In this document: positions 8,365 through 16,825 of the stretch, piece by piece
Numbering within the stretch: the first letter of the stretch is position 1
How the letters are laid out: each line of letters begins with the position of its first letter
Assembly: GCF_009671205.1 (NCBI RefSeq)
Contig: NZ_CP045309.1
Location: 2,356,001 to 2,420,000 of the forward strand
DNA from: Micromonospora terminaliae
GTDB lineage: Bacteria > Actinomycetota > Actinomycetes > Mycobacteriales > Micromonosporaceae
Direction: 5' to 3'
Length of the DNA stretch: 64,000 nt
The notes under the pieces: generated by a model
What the model was told of the DNA's origin: nothing
Databases searched by the model: none
Seen by the model: only the letters and a program-made list of their open reading frames with translations
Translations under genes and position numbers: made by a program

Positions 8365-9111
8365 CTAGCTGCCCGGCCCAGGGTGGGTCTTGTACAGGAA
8401 CGACATCGCCGCGAAGCCGTCCGCCTGCAGCTCGCGTGCGGTGCACCCGACGTAGCGACGCAGCGCACGCGCGAGGTGGGCCTGGTCGAAGTACCCCAAC
8501 GTCTCGACGACCGGGTGCCAGTCAAGGCCGTCGCGCAGCATCGTGGCTGCGGCGTTCGCGCGGTCGATCTGCCGTACCGCGGTACGCGACAGTCCGGTGA
8601 CCGCTCGGTAGCGACGCTGCAGGGTGCGCTCGGTCGGGCCGGCTCCGGATCGCCCGGTGACCTGCTCCCCGTCTCCGAGAGGCGATCGCCCCAGCAGACC
8701 CGCGTCCTGCAGGCGCCGCACGAAGTGCTCGACGTTCTCAAACGTCGGCGCCTCCCACTCCTCGCCGCCGATGACGATCCGGCCCGATTCCGTCACGGGG
8801 AACGGCACGTAGCCGTCGACGACCGAGGCGGCAGGGTGCGGCCGAAGAACCGCGCCGAAGGCGAACCGGACCCCGAGGAACTCGGTGTCCGGCGGGACCG
8901 GCGCCGTGGTCGCTCTGGTCTCCGGCCCGCGCAGGCCGGCGTGGAGGCGTCCCTGCGTCCGCGAGAGGATCAGTTGCCAGCAGGTGCGCGCCGCCGACGT
9001 CATCGTCTCCGCCGAGTCGGAGCGGGTGCGCCAGACGCGGTCGACGAGGCTCACGTCGATCTCGGTGTCGCGATGCTCGAACCGCAAGCCCACGGCCTCC
9101 TCCGTCGTCAC
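8365..9111 (-). CDS. AraC-family transcriptional regulator
   Basis: 248 residues from GTG 9111, which has AGGGAA upstream; ATG 9150 is an alternative. The C-terminal AraC domain is clear: ERTLQRRYRAVTGLSRTAVR, then AATMLRDGLDWHPVVETLGY and FDQAHLARALRRYVGCTARE. The N-terminal sensor (FLGVRFAFGAVLRPHPAASV) resembles the domain of many AraC proteins paired with DHFR-like enzymes. It is the likely regulator of the gene at 7646-8305 immediately downstream. Confidence 0.9.
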   Translation of the reverse strand: MTTEEAVGLRFEHRDTEIDVSLVDRVWRTRSDSAETMTSAARTCWQLILSRTQGRLHAGLRGPETRATTAPVPPDTEFLGVRFAFGAVLRPHPAASVVDGYVPFPVTESGRIVIGGEEWEAPTFENVEHFVRRLQDAGLLGRSPLGDGEQVTGRSGAGPTERTLQRRYRAVTGLSRTAVRQIDRANAAATMLRDGLDWHPVVETLGYFDQAHLARALRRYVGCTARELQADGFAAMSFLYKTHPGPGS

Positions 9112-9199
9112 CTGCCGAGATTCCCTGCCGAGGCTACCGACGTCGACCATCGGGTCCGCCACGACCAACGAGCGGCGCTGACCTGCTTCGATGCCGGCC

Positions 9200-10432
9200 C
9201 TAGCCGGATCGCAGCGCGTCGAGCGGCACGCCGGGGTCGGCGAGCCGGTCGAGGTCGACCGGGTCGGGCGACGTGACGAGCCGCCGGATCGACGGGACGA
9301 CGTCCCACACGTTGACGTTCATCCCGGCGAGCACCCGCCCGCCCGCCGTCCAGAAGGCGATGAACTCCCGCTTGGCCACGTCACCCCGGACGACGACCCG
9401 GTCGACCGCCCCGGGCGGGGCGTGCCCGACGTACTCCATGCCCAGGTCGTACTGGTCGGTGTAGAAGTAGGGCAGGTCGTCGTAGCTGACCGGCTGGCCG
9501 AGCATCGCCCGGGCCGCCGCCGGACCCCCGTGCAGGGCGTTGGCCCAGTGCTCGACGCGCACGTGCCGGCGCAGCAGGGGATGGTAGGCGTTCGCGACGT
9601 CACCGGCCGCGTGGATGTCCGGGTCGGCGGTGCGCAGGGCCGCGTCGACGACGATGCCGTTGTCGACGGGGAGGCCCGCGTCCGTCGCCAGCTCGGTGTT
9701 CGGCCGCACGCCCACGGCGACCACCACCGCGTCGGCGCGCAGCTCGGTGCCGTCGGCCAGCAGGACCGAGGAGACGCGACCGGCCCCGCGGATCTCCCGG
9801 ACCTCGGCGTCGAAGTGGAAGGTGACGCCGTGGTCCCGGTGCAGGTCGGCGAACACCCGGGCGATCTCGTCGCCGAGCACGCGACGCAACGGCAGGGCGG
9901 CCGTCTCGACGACGTCGACGGTGGCGCCGCGCTGCCGGGCCGCCGCGGCGACCTCCAGGCCGATCCACCCCGCCCCGACGATCACCAGGTGCGCGCCCTC
10001 CACCAGCGCCGCGCCGATGCGGCGGCTGTCGGCGAGGGTACGCAGCCGCAGCACCCCGGCCAGGCCGGCGCCGGGCGCCGCGAGGTCGCGGGGCGTGGCG
10101 CCGGTGGCCAGCAGCAGCTTGTCGTACCGGAGGTGCCGGCCGTCGGCGAGGCGGACCTCCCGGGCGGCACGGTCGACGGCGACGGCGCGCGTGTCGGTGC
10201 GCAGGTCGACGCCGTGCTCGGCGTACCAGCCGGCGTCGTGCACGAACACGCTGCCCGGTTCGGCGCCGCCGGTCAGCAGACCCTTGGACAGCGGTGGCCG
10301 CTCGTACGGTCGATCGGGCTCGTCCCCGATCATGACGACGCCGCCGTCGAAGCCCTCCTCCCGCAGCGTCTGCGCGGCCCGCGCGCCGGCGAGCCCGGCG
10401 CCCACGATCACGAACGTGCCGTTCTTCGGCAT
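9200..10432 (-). CDS. FAD/NAD-dependent ferredoxin reductase-type oxidoreductase
   Basis: 410 residues from ATG 10432, with GGAAGGGAG upstream. The N-terminal FAD site is FVIVGAGLAGARAAQTLREE, followed by RPYERPPLSKGLL, diagnostic for the putidaredoxin/rubredoxin/dioxygenase reductase branch. A second nucleotide site (LVIVGAGWIGLEVAAAARQR) binds NAD(P)H. The FAD-closing motif is DIHAAGDVANAYHPLL. It should pass electrons from NAD(P)H to a ferredoxin, rubredoxin or Rieske partner, but none is encoded nearby. It is the last gene of the leftward operon, 20 bases after folE. Confidence 0.92.
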   Translation of the reverse strand: MPKNGTFVIVGAGLAGARAAQTLREEGFDGGVVMIGDEPDRPYERPPLSKGLLTGGAEPGSVFVHDAGWYAEHGVDLRTDTRAVAVDRAAREVRLADGRHLRYDKLLLATGATPRDLAAPGAGLAGVLRLRTLADSRRIGAALVEGAHLVIVGAGWIGLEVAAAARQRGATVDVVETAALPLRRVLGDEIARVFADLHRDHGVTFHFDAEVREIRGAGRVSSVLLADGTELRADAVVVAVGVRPNTELATDAGLPVDNGIVVDAALRTADPDIHAAGDVANAYHPLLRRHVRVEHWANALHGGPAAARAMLGQPVSYDDLPYFYTDQYDLGMEYVGHAPPGAVDRVVVRGDVAKREFIAFWTAGGRVLAGMNVNVWDVVPSIRRLVTSPDPVDLDRLADPGVPLDALRSG

Positions 10433-10452
10433 CGGTGTGCTCCCTTCCTCGA

Positions 10453-11049
10453 TCAGCGGGGGCCGACCCCGGCCAGCGTGAAGAACTCGGCCCGCGAGCG
10501 GTGGTCGTCGCGCAGGGTGCCGAGCAGCGTGGAGGTGATGGTGCTGCTGCCGACCGCCCGGACGCCGCGCAGCGTCATGCACAGGTGTTCGGCCTCGATG
10601 ACCACGCCGACCCCGCGCGGGCGCAGGTGGCCGGTCAGCCAGTCGGCGATCTGTTTGGTGAGGCGTTCCTGGACCTGCGGGCCGTGGGCGAACAGTTCGA
10701 CCACCCGGGCCAGCTTGGACAGCCCCAGGATGCGCTCGCCGGGCAGGTAGCCGACGTGTGCCACGCCGACGAAGGGCAGCAGGTGGTGTTCGCAGACCGA
10801 CCGGATCGGGATGCCCCGGGCCAGCACCAGCTCGTCGTACCCCTCGTCGTTGTCGAAGGTGGTCAGCTGGAACTCGCGCGGGGTGAGCAGCTCGGCGTAG
10901 GCGCGGGCCATCCGGCCCGGGGTGTCGGCGAGCCCGGCGGCGGAGAGGTCCACGCCGAGCGCGGTCAGGAACTCCGCGGCCGCCCGTTCGGCGGCGGCCG
11001 GGTCGCGGCGGGGGCGCTGGTGGTGCACCCGCAGGGCGGTGACGCTCAC
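10453..11049 (-). CDS. folE: GTP cyclohydrolase I (FolE, type IA)
   Basis: 198 residues from GTG 11049, one base after the upstream stop and with GGGAGG in that gene's tail. It should convert GTP to 7,8-dihydroneopterin triphosphate, the first step to folate and other pterins. Zinc ligands are visible: C86 and H89 in RSVCEHHLLPF, and C157 in EAEHLCMTLRG. The C-terminal stretch GSSTITSTLLGTLRDD is also typical. Unlike the usual actinobacterial folE beside ftsH and folP, this copy is in an operon with two membrane proteins and a ferredoxin reductase, so it may be a second, conditionally expressed copy. Confidence 0.95.
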   Translation of the reverse strand: MSVTALRVHHQRPRRDPAAAERAAAEFLTALGVDLSAAGLADTPGRMARAYAELLTPREFQLTTFDNDEGYDELVLARGIPIRSVCEHHLLPFVGVAHVGYLPGERILGLSKLARVVELFAHGPQVQERLTKQIADWLTGHLRPRGVGVVIEAEHLCMTLRGVRAVGSSTITSTLLGTLRDDHRSRAEFFTLAGVGPR

Positions 11050-11050
11050 C

Positions 11051-11446
11051 TCAGCGACCTCCCACACCGAGGGCCGCGAGCGCGACCAGGACGAGCGTGG
11101 CGGCGGCGAACAGGCCGTGGCCGATCACCACCGGCACGGGGAAGCGGGACTCGGCGGTCCCGGACCGGCGGGCGGGGATCCAGCGGGCCAGCATCGTGAA
11201 CCCGAGCACCGCCACGGGCAGGAGCGCCGCGAACGCGACCCACGCGAGCGCGTCGTCGTCGACGGCCAGGTAGGCGATCCACAGCACCAGCCCGATCACG
11301 GCCAGGGCGAAGTGGCCGAACACCAGGCCCGGCGCGAGCCGGCTGCCGCTTCCCGGGCGGTGGCCGCCCGCGCGGATCCAGGTGCCGAGCATGACGATGC
11401 CACCGACGGCGGTGATCAGCCAGGTGACGAGTGCGGCGACGGCCAT
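11051..11446 (-). CDS. Four-helix membrane protein, function unknown
   Basis: 131 residues from ATG 11446, with AAGGAG upstream and a TGATG overlap with the preceding gene. Four transmembrane segments are visible: AALVTWLITAVGGIVMLGTW, LVFGHFALAVIGLVLWIAYL, ALAWVAFAALLPVAVLGFTM and VVIGHGLFAAATLVLVALAA. Conserved histidines inside helices 2 and 4 (GHFAL, GHGLF) could hold haem or metal, but that is only inference. Its coupling to a DUF2231-like gene, folE and a ferredoxin reductase suggests membrane redox chemistry. Confidence 0.82.
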   Translation of the reverse strand: MAVAALVTWLITAVGGIVMLGTWIRAGGHRPGSGSRLAPGLVFGHFALAVIGLVLWIAYLAVDDDALAWVAFAALLPVAVLGFTMLARWIPARRSGTAESRFPVPVVIGHGLFAAATLVLVALAALGVGGR

Positions 11447-11991
11447 CAGGGGTTCTCCTTGTCTGCGCGGTGGTAGCCCCGCGCCTGGGTGGTCTCGTCG
11501 GCGACGCGCACGCCGTACCGGTAGGCCAGTTCGCCGCCGAGGTAACCGGCGACCGCCAGCCCGGCGAGGCTGATCGCCGAGAGCACGAGGGGTCCGGCGG
11601 GCACGGGCCCCGGCGGGTCGCCGGCGCGGAGGGCGAAGTTCACCGCGTACGCGCCGGTGACCGCGAGGTTGATCGCCATGTGCGCGAGCGCGGTGCGGTA
11701 CACGGGGGTACCGGCGGGGATGGCGAACAGGTCCAGGAAGCCGGCGAGCGCGGCGGCGAGCGCGCCGACGACGCCGAGGCCGATGAGCCACCGTGCGCCG
11801 TCGGCCAGGCCCGGCGACCCGGGTACGAGCCGGGTGGCGAGGTCGAAGGCGAGGCTGGCCACCCAGGTGCCGATCGGCACCGCCACCAGCGCGGGATGAA
11901 GTGGGTGTCCGTAGCGACCGGCCAGGTTGCTCACCGGATGCTTGGCCTGATCCATGGGTCGCACGGGCACCCCCGGGGTGATTTTCACCAA
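11446..11991 (-). CDS. DUF2231-family membrane protein
   Basis: 181 residues if GTG 11991 is the start; ATG 11955 (MDQAKHPVSN) is a shorter option and the call is open because neither has a strong ribosome site. The DUF2231 signature GHPLHPALVAVPIGTW lies near the N-terminus, followed by membrane segments (WLIGLGVVGALAAALAGFLD, ALAHMAINLAVTGAYAVNFA, VLSAISLAGLAVAGYLGGEL). Family members often carry histidines in the membrane and are suspected redox or haem proteins. It heads the leftward operon and diverges from the HTH regulator at 12070, across two operator-like repeats. Confidence 0.85.
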   Translation of the reverse strand: MVKITPGVPVRPMDQAKHPVSNLAGRYGHPLHPALVAVPIGTWVASLAFDLATRLVPGSPGLADGARWLIGLGVVGALAAALAGFLDLFAIPAGTPVYRTALAHMAINLAVTGAYAVNFALRAGDPPGPVPAGPLVLSAISLAGLAVAGYLGGELAYRYGVRVADETTQARGYHRADKENP

Positions 11992-12059
11992 CGCTCATTG
12001 GTGATAGCGATCATGCTGCCCCAGCGCGTCCTGAATTTCAATAGCCGTCGTTGGTGATA
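11983..12059. promoter_or_regulatory. Two 24-bp operator-like repeats between the DUF2231 operon and the HTH regulator
   Basis: Copies at 11983-12006 and 12036-12059 are the same length, start TTTCA and end TTGGTGATA; the left copy also forms TCACCAA-n6-TTGGTGA. The right copy ends in GATAAC, which could be the -10 of a leaderless transcript for the ATG at 12070. The left copy covers the GTG start option at 11991 of the opposite gene. Confidence 0.7.
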
Positions 12060-12069
12060 ACCTTTCGGC

Positions 12070-12729
12070 ATGAGCACGGGGGACCGCTGGAGCGCCATGG
12101 CCGCGCTCGTCGACCGGTCCCGGCGGGCGCTGTACGACTACGTGTGCCGGGCCGACCACCCGGTCACCCGCGAGGAGGCGGCCGAGGCGCACGGGATGTC
12201 CCGCAACCTCACGGCGTTCCACCTCGACAAGCTCGTGGAGTCCGGGCTGCTGCGGTCCCGCTACGAGCCGCCGGCCGACCAGCCCCGGGGCCGCGGCCGG
12301 ACGCCGAAGGTCTACGAGACGGCCGGCGACGGCGTGGCCATCACCGTTCCCGAGCGGCGCTACGAGCTCATCGCCGAGATCCTCGCGGACGCGGTCGCGG
12401 ACGACCCGCACGACGCCCCCGAGGCGGCCCGCCGGCATGCCCGGCGACGCGGCCGGGACCTCGGCGCAGCGGTACGCGACTCCGGCGCCGACCTCGCCGG
12501 CGCCCTCGCCGGCCTCGGCTTCGAGCCAGAGGCGCTCGAGGGTCAGGTGCTGCTGCGCAACTGCCCGTTCCACGCCCTGGCCACCCGGCAGACCGCCCTG
12601 GTGTGCGGCCTCAACCACGCGTTCTTGACCGGTCTGGTCGACGGCGCCGGCCGCACCGACCTGCTGCCCCGGCTCGCGCCACACCCCGGGGCCTGCTGCG
12701 TCCGGTTGGACGCCGTCCCCGAGCGGTAA
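12070..12729 (+). CDS. HTH regulator with SufR-like C-terminal cysteines
   Basis: 219 residues. A winged-helix DNA-binding domain of the ArsR/DeoR kind is at the N-terminus (HPVTREEAAEAHGMSRNLTA, then FHLDKLVESGLLRSRYEPPA, with wing GRGRTPKVYE). The C-terminal third has C165, C179 and C209/C210 in RNCPFHALATRQTALVCGLN and GACCVRL. This spacing resembles the iron-sulfur ligands of SufR-type sensors, so a redox or NO signal is plausible though not shown. It diverges from the DUF2231/folE/ferredoxin reductase operon and very likely controls it through the repeats at 11983-12059. Confidence 0.85.
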   Translation: MSTGDRWSAMAALVDRSRRALYDYVCRADHPVTREEAAEAHGMSRNLTAFHLDKLVESGLLRSRYEPPADQPRGRGRTPKVYETAGDGVAITVPERRYELIAEILADAVADDPHDAPEAARRHARRRGRDLGAAVRDSGADLAGALAGLGFEPEALEGQVLLRNCPFHALATRQTALVCGLNHAFLTGLVDGAGRTDLLPRLAPHPGACCVRLDAVPER

Positions 12730-12839
12730 CTCCTGCTCCACCGCCGGCCGCAAAACCGAGGAAGCGCGGCCCCTCCGGTGTGTGGCCCGGCGAGCCGGGT
12801 ACCCGCAGGGCCCGTGAACCGGCTCAGGGGGAGGCGCGC

Positions 12840-13283
12840 ATGAGCGACGTGACCGGGCATTCGGGCCGCGACGGGCGAAGCGGCAGCCCGACGGACCGCC
12901 TGGCGCAGGATGTGGCGGACGTCGTCCGCGAGGAGATCCGCGCCGTCCGCGGGCAGTTGACCGAGGCCGCCCGCCCGGCCGGGCTGGGCATCGCGCTGCT
13001 GGCCACCGCGGGCGGTTGCCTGGTCCTCGGCGCCGGTGCGGCCTCCACCACGATCCTGCGCCTGCTGGAGTCCTTCCTGCCTCGCCGGCTGGCATCCGCG
13101 GGCCTCACCGCCGGCTACCTGGCCACCGCGGTGGTCCTCGGCGGGATGGGGCTGGAGCAACTGCGCGCGGCCGGCGGCAGTTCGGCCCGGCTCGCCGACG
13201 AGGTGCGGGACATGGTGTCCGCGACCGCCTCCCGGGTGGTCCCGGCCGGCACCGACGCCGCCCGTGACGAATGGGGCCGCTAA
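12840..13283 (+). CDS. Phage-holin-family (Actinobacterial holin 3-like) membrane protein
   Basis: 147 residues from ATG 12840, with GGGGGAGG upstream. The N-terminal amphipathic helix DVADVVREEIRAVRGQLTEA and two membrane segments (IALLATAGGCLVLGAGAAST and ASAGLTAGYLATAVVLGGMG) match the PF07332-type proteins common in actinomycete chromosomes. These are envelope or stress proteins of unknown role rather than phage lysis genes. It is followed 26 bases later by a ChaB-like gene, probably in one transcript. Confidence 0.78.
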   Translation: MSDVTGHSGRDGRSGSPTDRLAQDVADVVREEIRAVRGQLTEAARPAGLGIALLATAGGCLVLGAGAASTTILRLLESFLPRRLASAGLTAGYLATAVVLGGMGLEQLRAAGGSSARLADEVRDMVSATASRVVPAGTDAARDEWGR

Positions 13284-13309
13284 CCAGGTTCGGGGACGGG
13301 AGGGACGTC

Positions 13310-13744
13310 ATGCCCGACAAGCACGAGCAGGCCGAGCAGATGCGCGACGAGGTGCCGTCGACCGTCGCGCGTTCGGACGACAAGGCGGTCCGCACGTACA
13401 AGAAGACGCTGGAGTCGGCCGAGGAGACCTATGGCGACGGGGAGCGGGCGCACCGCACGGCGTTCGCGTCGTTGAAGCACACGCACGAGAAGGTCGGCGA
13501 CCACTGGGAACCCAAGGAGCACAAGGGGCCGTCGGACCCGCAGGCGGCGCTGGGCACCCCGGCCTCCCGCGACCGGGCCCGCCCGACCGCCCAGGGGGTC
13601 GACGCCAACGCCAGCAAGGGGCACCTCGAGGAGGTGGCCCGCCGGGTGGGCATCGACGATCCGGAGAGCCTGGACAGACACGAGCTGGTCCAGGCCATCG
13701 AGAAGGCGAACGCCCGGGCCACCGCCCGCGCCCGGCGGAGGTGA
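13310..13744 (+). CDS. ChaB-family protein with Rho-N-like tail
   Basis: 144 residues from ATG 13310, with GGGAGGG upstream. The N-terminal domain is ChaB-like (QMRDEVPSTVARSDDKAVRT, then SAEETYGDGERAHRTAFASL and VGDHWEPK). The C-terminus, EVARRVGIDDPESLDRHELV, resembles the small Rho N-terminal helical domain, and the end is arginine-rich. ChaB was named for a cation-transport locus in E. coli, but in actinomycetes it is mostly a stress-associated protein of unknown activity. Confidence 0.82.
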   Translation: MPDKHEQAEQMRDEVPSTVARSDDKAVRTYKKTLESAEETYGDGERAHRTAFASLKHTHEKVGDHWEPKEHKGPSDPQAALGTPASRDRARPTAQGVDANASKGHLEEVARRVGIDDPESLDRHELVQAIEKANARATARARRR

Positions 13745-13769
13745 ACCGACGCTGGCTCGGGCGCGGCCG

Positions 13770-14126
13770 TCAACCGTAGTACTCGACCAGGCAGAACTCG
13801 TGGTCCTCGGGGTCGGCCATGACGACGACCACGCCCTCCTCGTAGTCGTGCCGCTCACCGGTGAACCGGCCACCGAGCTCGTCGACCGCCGTCATGGCCT
13901 CGTCGATGTCGTCGACGGTGATGTCGAGGTGGATCCGCACCTTGCCGGTCGGCGGCTCGCCCACGGGCTGGAACACCAGCCGCGGCTGCGGGTCACCACG
14001 CTCGCCGAGATAGACCCAGCCCTCCGGCGACGGGCCGGGCTCGCGACCGAGCAGAGCGCTCCAGAATCGGGCCACCCGTACGGGGTCGAGGCAGTCGATC
14101 GTCACACCGGACCACACGTTCGCCAT
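13770..14126 (-). CDS. VOC-superfamily (glyoxalase-like) protein
   Basis: 118 residues from ATG 14126. VTIDCLDPVRVARFWSALLG begins the first half and VRIHLDITVDDIDEAMTAVD the second, closing with ADPEDHEFCLVEYY, whose Glu is the usual metal ligand. It is convergent with the ChaB gene and divergent from the M1 peptidase at 14212. It is a separate protein from the VOC gene at 7241, with low visible similarity. Substrate unknown. Confidence 0.87.
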   Translation of the reverse strand: MANVWSGVTIDCLDPVRVARFWSALLGREPGPSPEGWVYLGERGDPQPRLVFQPVGEPPTGKVRIHLDITVDDIDEAMTAVDELGGRFTGERHDYEEGVVVVMADPEDHEFCLVEYYG

Positions 14127-14211
14127 GCGCCGATCCTGGCAGAGCAGGTCCTTCGAACTGCGGGAACATCGAGGGCCCCACGGAAATGGATCACTGCCGT
14201 ATGGTGCGCTG

Positions 14212-15687
14212 ATGCGTCGCCACGTACCACTGATCCTGCTGGTCGCACCGCTGCTCGTCGCAGGGTGCACCACCCCCGAGCCGGCCGCCCCGGCCGCCGG
14301 CTCGTCCACCCCCACGACCACGCCGAGCCCCACCGCCCCGGCCGTCGACTACACCGCCTGGCAGGCCGGGCGCTCGACCCCGGTGGCCGACCGGGTCTAC
14401 CCGGCCCGGGGCACCGACGCCCTCGACGTCCTGCACTACGACCTGGCGCTGGACTGGGCCCCGACGACCCGGACCCTCACGGGCACCGCCACCCTGCGGA
14501 TCCGGCCCACGAAGGACGCCCCCAACCTGGTCCTCGACTTCATGCCCTACCAGGTCGACGGGGTGACGCTGGACGACGCGACGGTGACCGGAACCGTCGC
14601 GAAGGAGAAGCTCACCGTGACCGCCCCGGTCGTCGCCGACAAGCCGGTGACGCTGGTGGTCAAGTACCACGGCAAGCCGAAGACGACGCCCATGCCGTCG
14701 CACCGCAAGGACGTGGAAAACCTGGGCCTCACCGTCACCAAGGAGGGCGGCCTCTGGACGACGCAGGAGCCCTTCGGCGCCTTCACCTGGTACCCGGCGA
14801 ACGACCAGCCGTCCGACGAAGCCCTCTACGACATCAAGGTCACCGTCCCGACGGGCTGGACCGCCATCGCCAGCGGCACCCCGGCCGGGCAGTCCGGCAC
14901 CACCTTCACCTACCGCAGCGCCGACCCGGTCGCCACGTACCTGACCACGCTCGCCGTCGGGAAGTACGAGAAGCTGACCGCCAAGGGGCCCCGTGGCATC
15001 CCGTTGACCTACTGGTACCGCAAGGGCGCCGACGACAAGCTGCTGCCGTACCTCAAGAAGTCCCCCCAGTACCTGGCCTGGCTGGAGAAGAAGTTCGGCC
15101 CGTACCCGTTCCCGTCCGGCGGGGTCGTGGTGGTGGACTCGGCGTCCGGCATGGAGACCCAGCAGATGATCACGATGGGCCGGAAGATCGAGAACACCAA
15201 GGCCCGCCGCGACCGCTGGGGCGGCGACCTGCTGCACGAGTACGCCCACCAGTGGTTCGGCGACTCCGTCACCCCGACCACCTGGACCGACCTGTGGCTG
15301 AACGAGGGCTGGGCCCAGTACGCCCAGGACCTGTACACCAAGGAGACCCTGCACCTCAGTGACGCCAGCCTGGACCGGTACCTGCGCGACGCCGACGCCG
15401 CCGCGCGCAAGAAGCTCGGCCCGCCCGGCAAGCCCAACCCGAAGAACTTCGCCGAGGGCAACGTCTACCTCTGCCCGGAGGCCATGCTCCACGAGATCCA
15501 CCGGAAGCTGGGCGACAAGGCGTTCTTCGCGCTGGCCCGCGCCTGGGTGCAGGATCAGCGCAACACCCAGCAGGACCGGGCGTCGTTCATCGCCTTCGTG
15601 AACAAGCAGACCGGGCGCGACTTCACCAAGCTCATCAACACCTGGCTGGATTCGAAGACCACGCCGAAGGCCGTCACCGTCGCGTGA
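14212..15687 (+). CDS. M1-family zinc metallopeptidase, lipoprotein
   Basis: 491 residues from ATG 14212. The signal ends in a lipobox with C19 (LLVAGC), followed by a Thr/Pro linker, so the enzyme is anchored outside the membrane. The zinc site HEYAHQWFGD gives H342, E343 and H346, with the third ligand E365 in WLNEGWAQY. The exopeptidase motif that usually reads GAMEN is here SGMET (G313-M314-E315), as in several bacterial M1 proteins. The N-terminal beta domain is present (YDLALDWAPTTRTLTGTATL), but the large C-terminal ERAP-like domain is absent. It probably trims extracellular peptides. Confidence 0.93.
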   Translation: MRRHVPLILLVAPLLVAGCTTPEPAAPAAGSSTPTTTPSPTAPAVDYTAWQAGRSTPVADRVYPARGTDALDVLHYDLALDWAPTTRTLTGTATLRIRPTKDAPNLVLDFMPYQVDGVTLDDATVTGTVAKEKLTVTAPVVADKPVTLVVKYHGKPKTTPMPSHRKDVENLGLTVTKEGGLWTTQEPFGAFTWYPANDQPSDEALYDIKVTVPTGWTAIASGTPAGQSGTTFTYRSADPVATYLTTLAVGKYEKLTAKGPRGIPLTYWYRKGADDKLLPYLKKSPQYLAWLEKKFGPYPFPSGGVVVVDSASGMETQQMITMGRKIENTKARRDRWGGDLLHEYAHQWFGDSVTPTTWTDLWLNEGWAQYAQDLYTKETLHLSDASLDRYLRDADAAARKKLGPPGKPNPKNFAEGNVYLCPEAMLHEIHRKLGDKAFFALARAWVQDQRNTQQDRASFIAFVNKQTGRDFTKLINTWLDSKTTPKAVTVA

Positions 15688-15695
15688 GACGAGGC

Positions 15696-15739
15696 GCCGC
15701 GGCGCGTCCCGGCCGGTAGCCGGCGGGGCGCGCCGCGGC
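15696..15739 (+). terminator. Terminator hairpin after the M1 peptidase gene
   Basis: A nearly perfect stem of about 20 base pairs (left arm from GCCGCGGCGCG, right arm ending CGCGCCGCGGC) with a 3-base loop, one wobble and one bulge, 9 bases after the stop. It may also serve the convergent gene at 15791. Confidence 0.78.
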
Positions 15740-15790
15740 GGTGGCTGAGCGGCTGAGACCGGTCGGTGCCGCCGTAGGCCCCGGCGTGCG

Positions 15791-16729
15791 TCAGCGGGCG
15801 GAGAACGTGCGCCGGTACGCCGACGGGCTGACGCCGACGAGTTCCTTGAACCGGTCGCGGAAGGTGGTCGCCGAGGCGAAGCCGGTCGCCTGCCCCACCC
15901 GCTCGACGGGCAGGTCGCTGGTCTCCAGCAGGTGTTGCGCGCGGCGCACCCGATGGTGGGTGAGCCACTGCATGGGCGTGGTCCCGGTCTGGGCACGGAA
16001 GCGCCGCAGCAGGGTGCGCACGCTGACGGCGGCCTCGGCGGCCATGTCGTCGAGGCCGATGTCGCGTACCGCGTTGCTGGCGAGCCACTGCAGCAGCGGC
16101 GCGAGGGAGCCGCTCGCGGCCGGCGGTTCGTGGGTGATGAACTGCGCCTGACCGCCGGCGCGTTCCAGCGGCATCACCGAGGCGCGGGCGACCTCCGCGG
16201 CGACGGCGGCGCCGTGGTCGCGCCGGACCATGTGCAGGCACAGGTCGAGCCCGGCGGCCGCGCCCGCCGAGGTCAGCACGTCCCCCTCGTCGACGTAGAG
16301 CAGGTTCTCCTCGACGGTGACGGCGGGATGCCTGCGGGCCAGCTCCGTGGCGGCGGCCCAGTGGGTGGTGGCCCGGCGGCCGTCGAGCAGGCCGGCCTCG
16401 GCCAGGAGGAAGGCGCCCACGCAGATCGACGCCACCCGGGCTCCCCGGGCCGCCGCCCTCCGCAGCGCCCTGAGCAGCGGCGCCGAGGCCGGCGCCGCGA
16501 GGTCGGCGGTGCCGGGCACGATCACCGTGTCCGCCCCGATCACGGCGTCGAGACGCCACGGCGCCCGCAGCACGAAGGAACCCGCGTCGACCTCGCGGCG
16601 CTCGGCACACACCTTCACCTGGTACGCCGGCGCGCCGCCGGGCAGCCGTGCCCTGCCGAACACCTCGAGCGCGGTCGCCAGGTCGAAGCCGACCACCCCG
16701 TCGAACGCCGCCACCGCCACCGTGTGCAC
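15791..16729 (-). CDS. GlxA-type AraC regulator with DJ-1/PfpI domain
   Basis: 312 residues. The N-terminal DJ-1/PfpI domain (MHTVAVAAFDGVVGFDLATA to about residue 165) includes the nucleophile elbow ASICVGAFLLAEAG with a cysteine, but such domains act as sensors in GlxA proteins. The C-terminal AraC domain reads LDDMAAEAAVSVRTLLRRFR, then RAQHLLETSDLPVERVGQAT and ASATTFRDRFKELVGVSPSA. It diverges from the small membrane protein gene at 16826. No target gene is evident nearby. Confidence 0.92.
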   Translation of the reverse strand: MHTVAVAAFDGVVGFDLATALEVFGRARLPGGAPAYQVKVCAERREVDAGSFVLRAPWRLDAVIGADTVIVPGTADLAAPASAPLLRALRRAAARGARVASICVGAFLLAEAGLLDGRRATTHWAAATELARRHPAVTVEENLLYVDEGDVLTSAGAAAGLDLCLHMVRRDHGAAVAAEVARASVMPLERAGGQAQFITHEPPAASGSLAPLLQWLASNAVRDIGLDDMAAEAAVSVRTLLRRFRAQTGTTPMQWLTHHRVRRAQHLLETSDLPVERVGQATGFASATTFRDRFKELVGVSPSAYRRTFSAR

Positions 16730-16825
16730 GCGCCGAGGCTACTCCCGCGCCCCGTGGCGGTGAGCCGTTGGTGGTTGGCGCTCGCGCCACTGTTCGCCGG
16801 GCGGCCCCGATCGTAGGTTGCCTGC

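Noticed and set aside
12840..13283. Holin-like proteins (also 28194-30569) as a sign of prophage
   Set aside because: Both families are common chromosomal membrane proteins in actinomycetes; no capsid, tail, integrase or endolysin gene is present.
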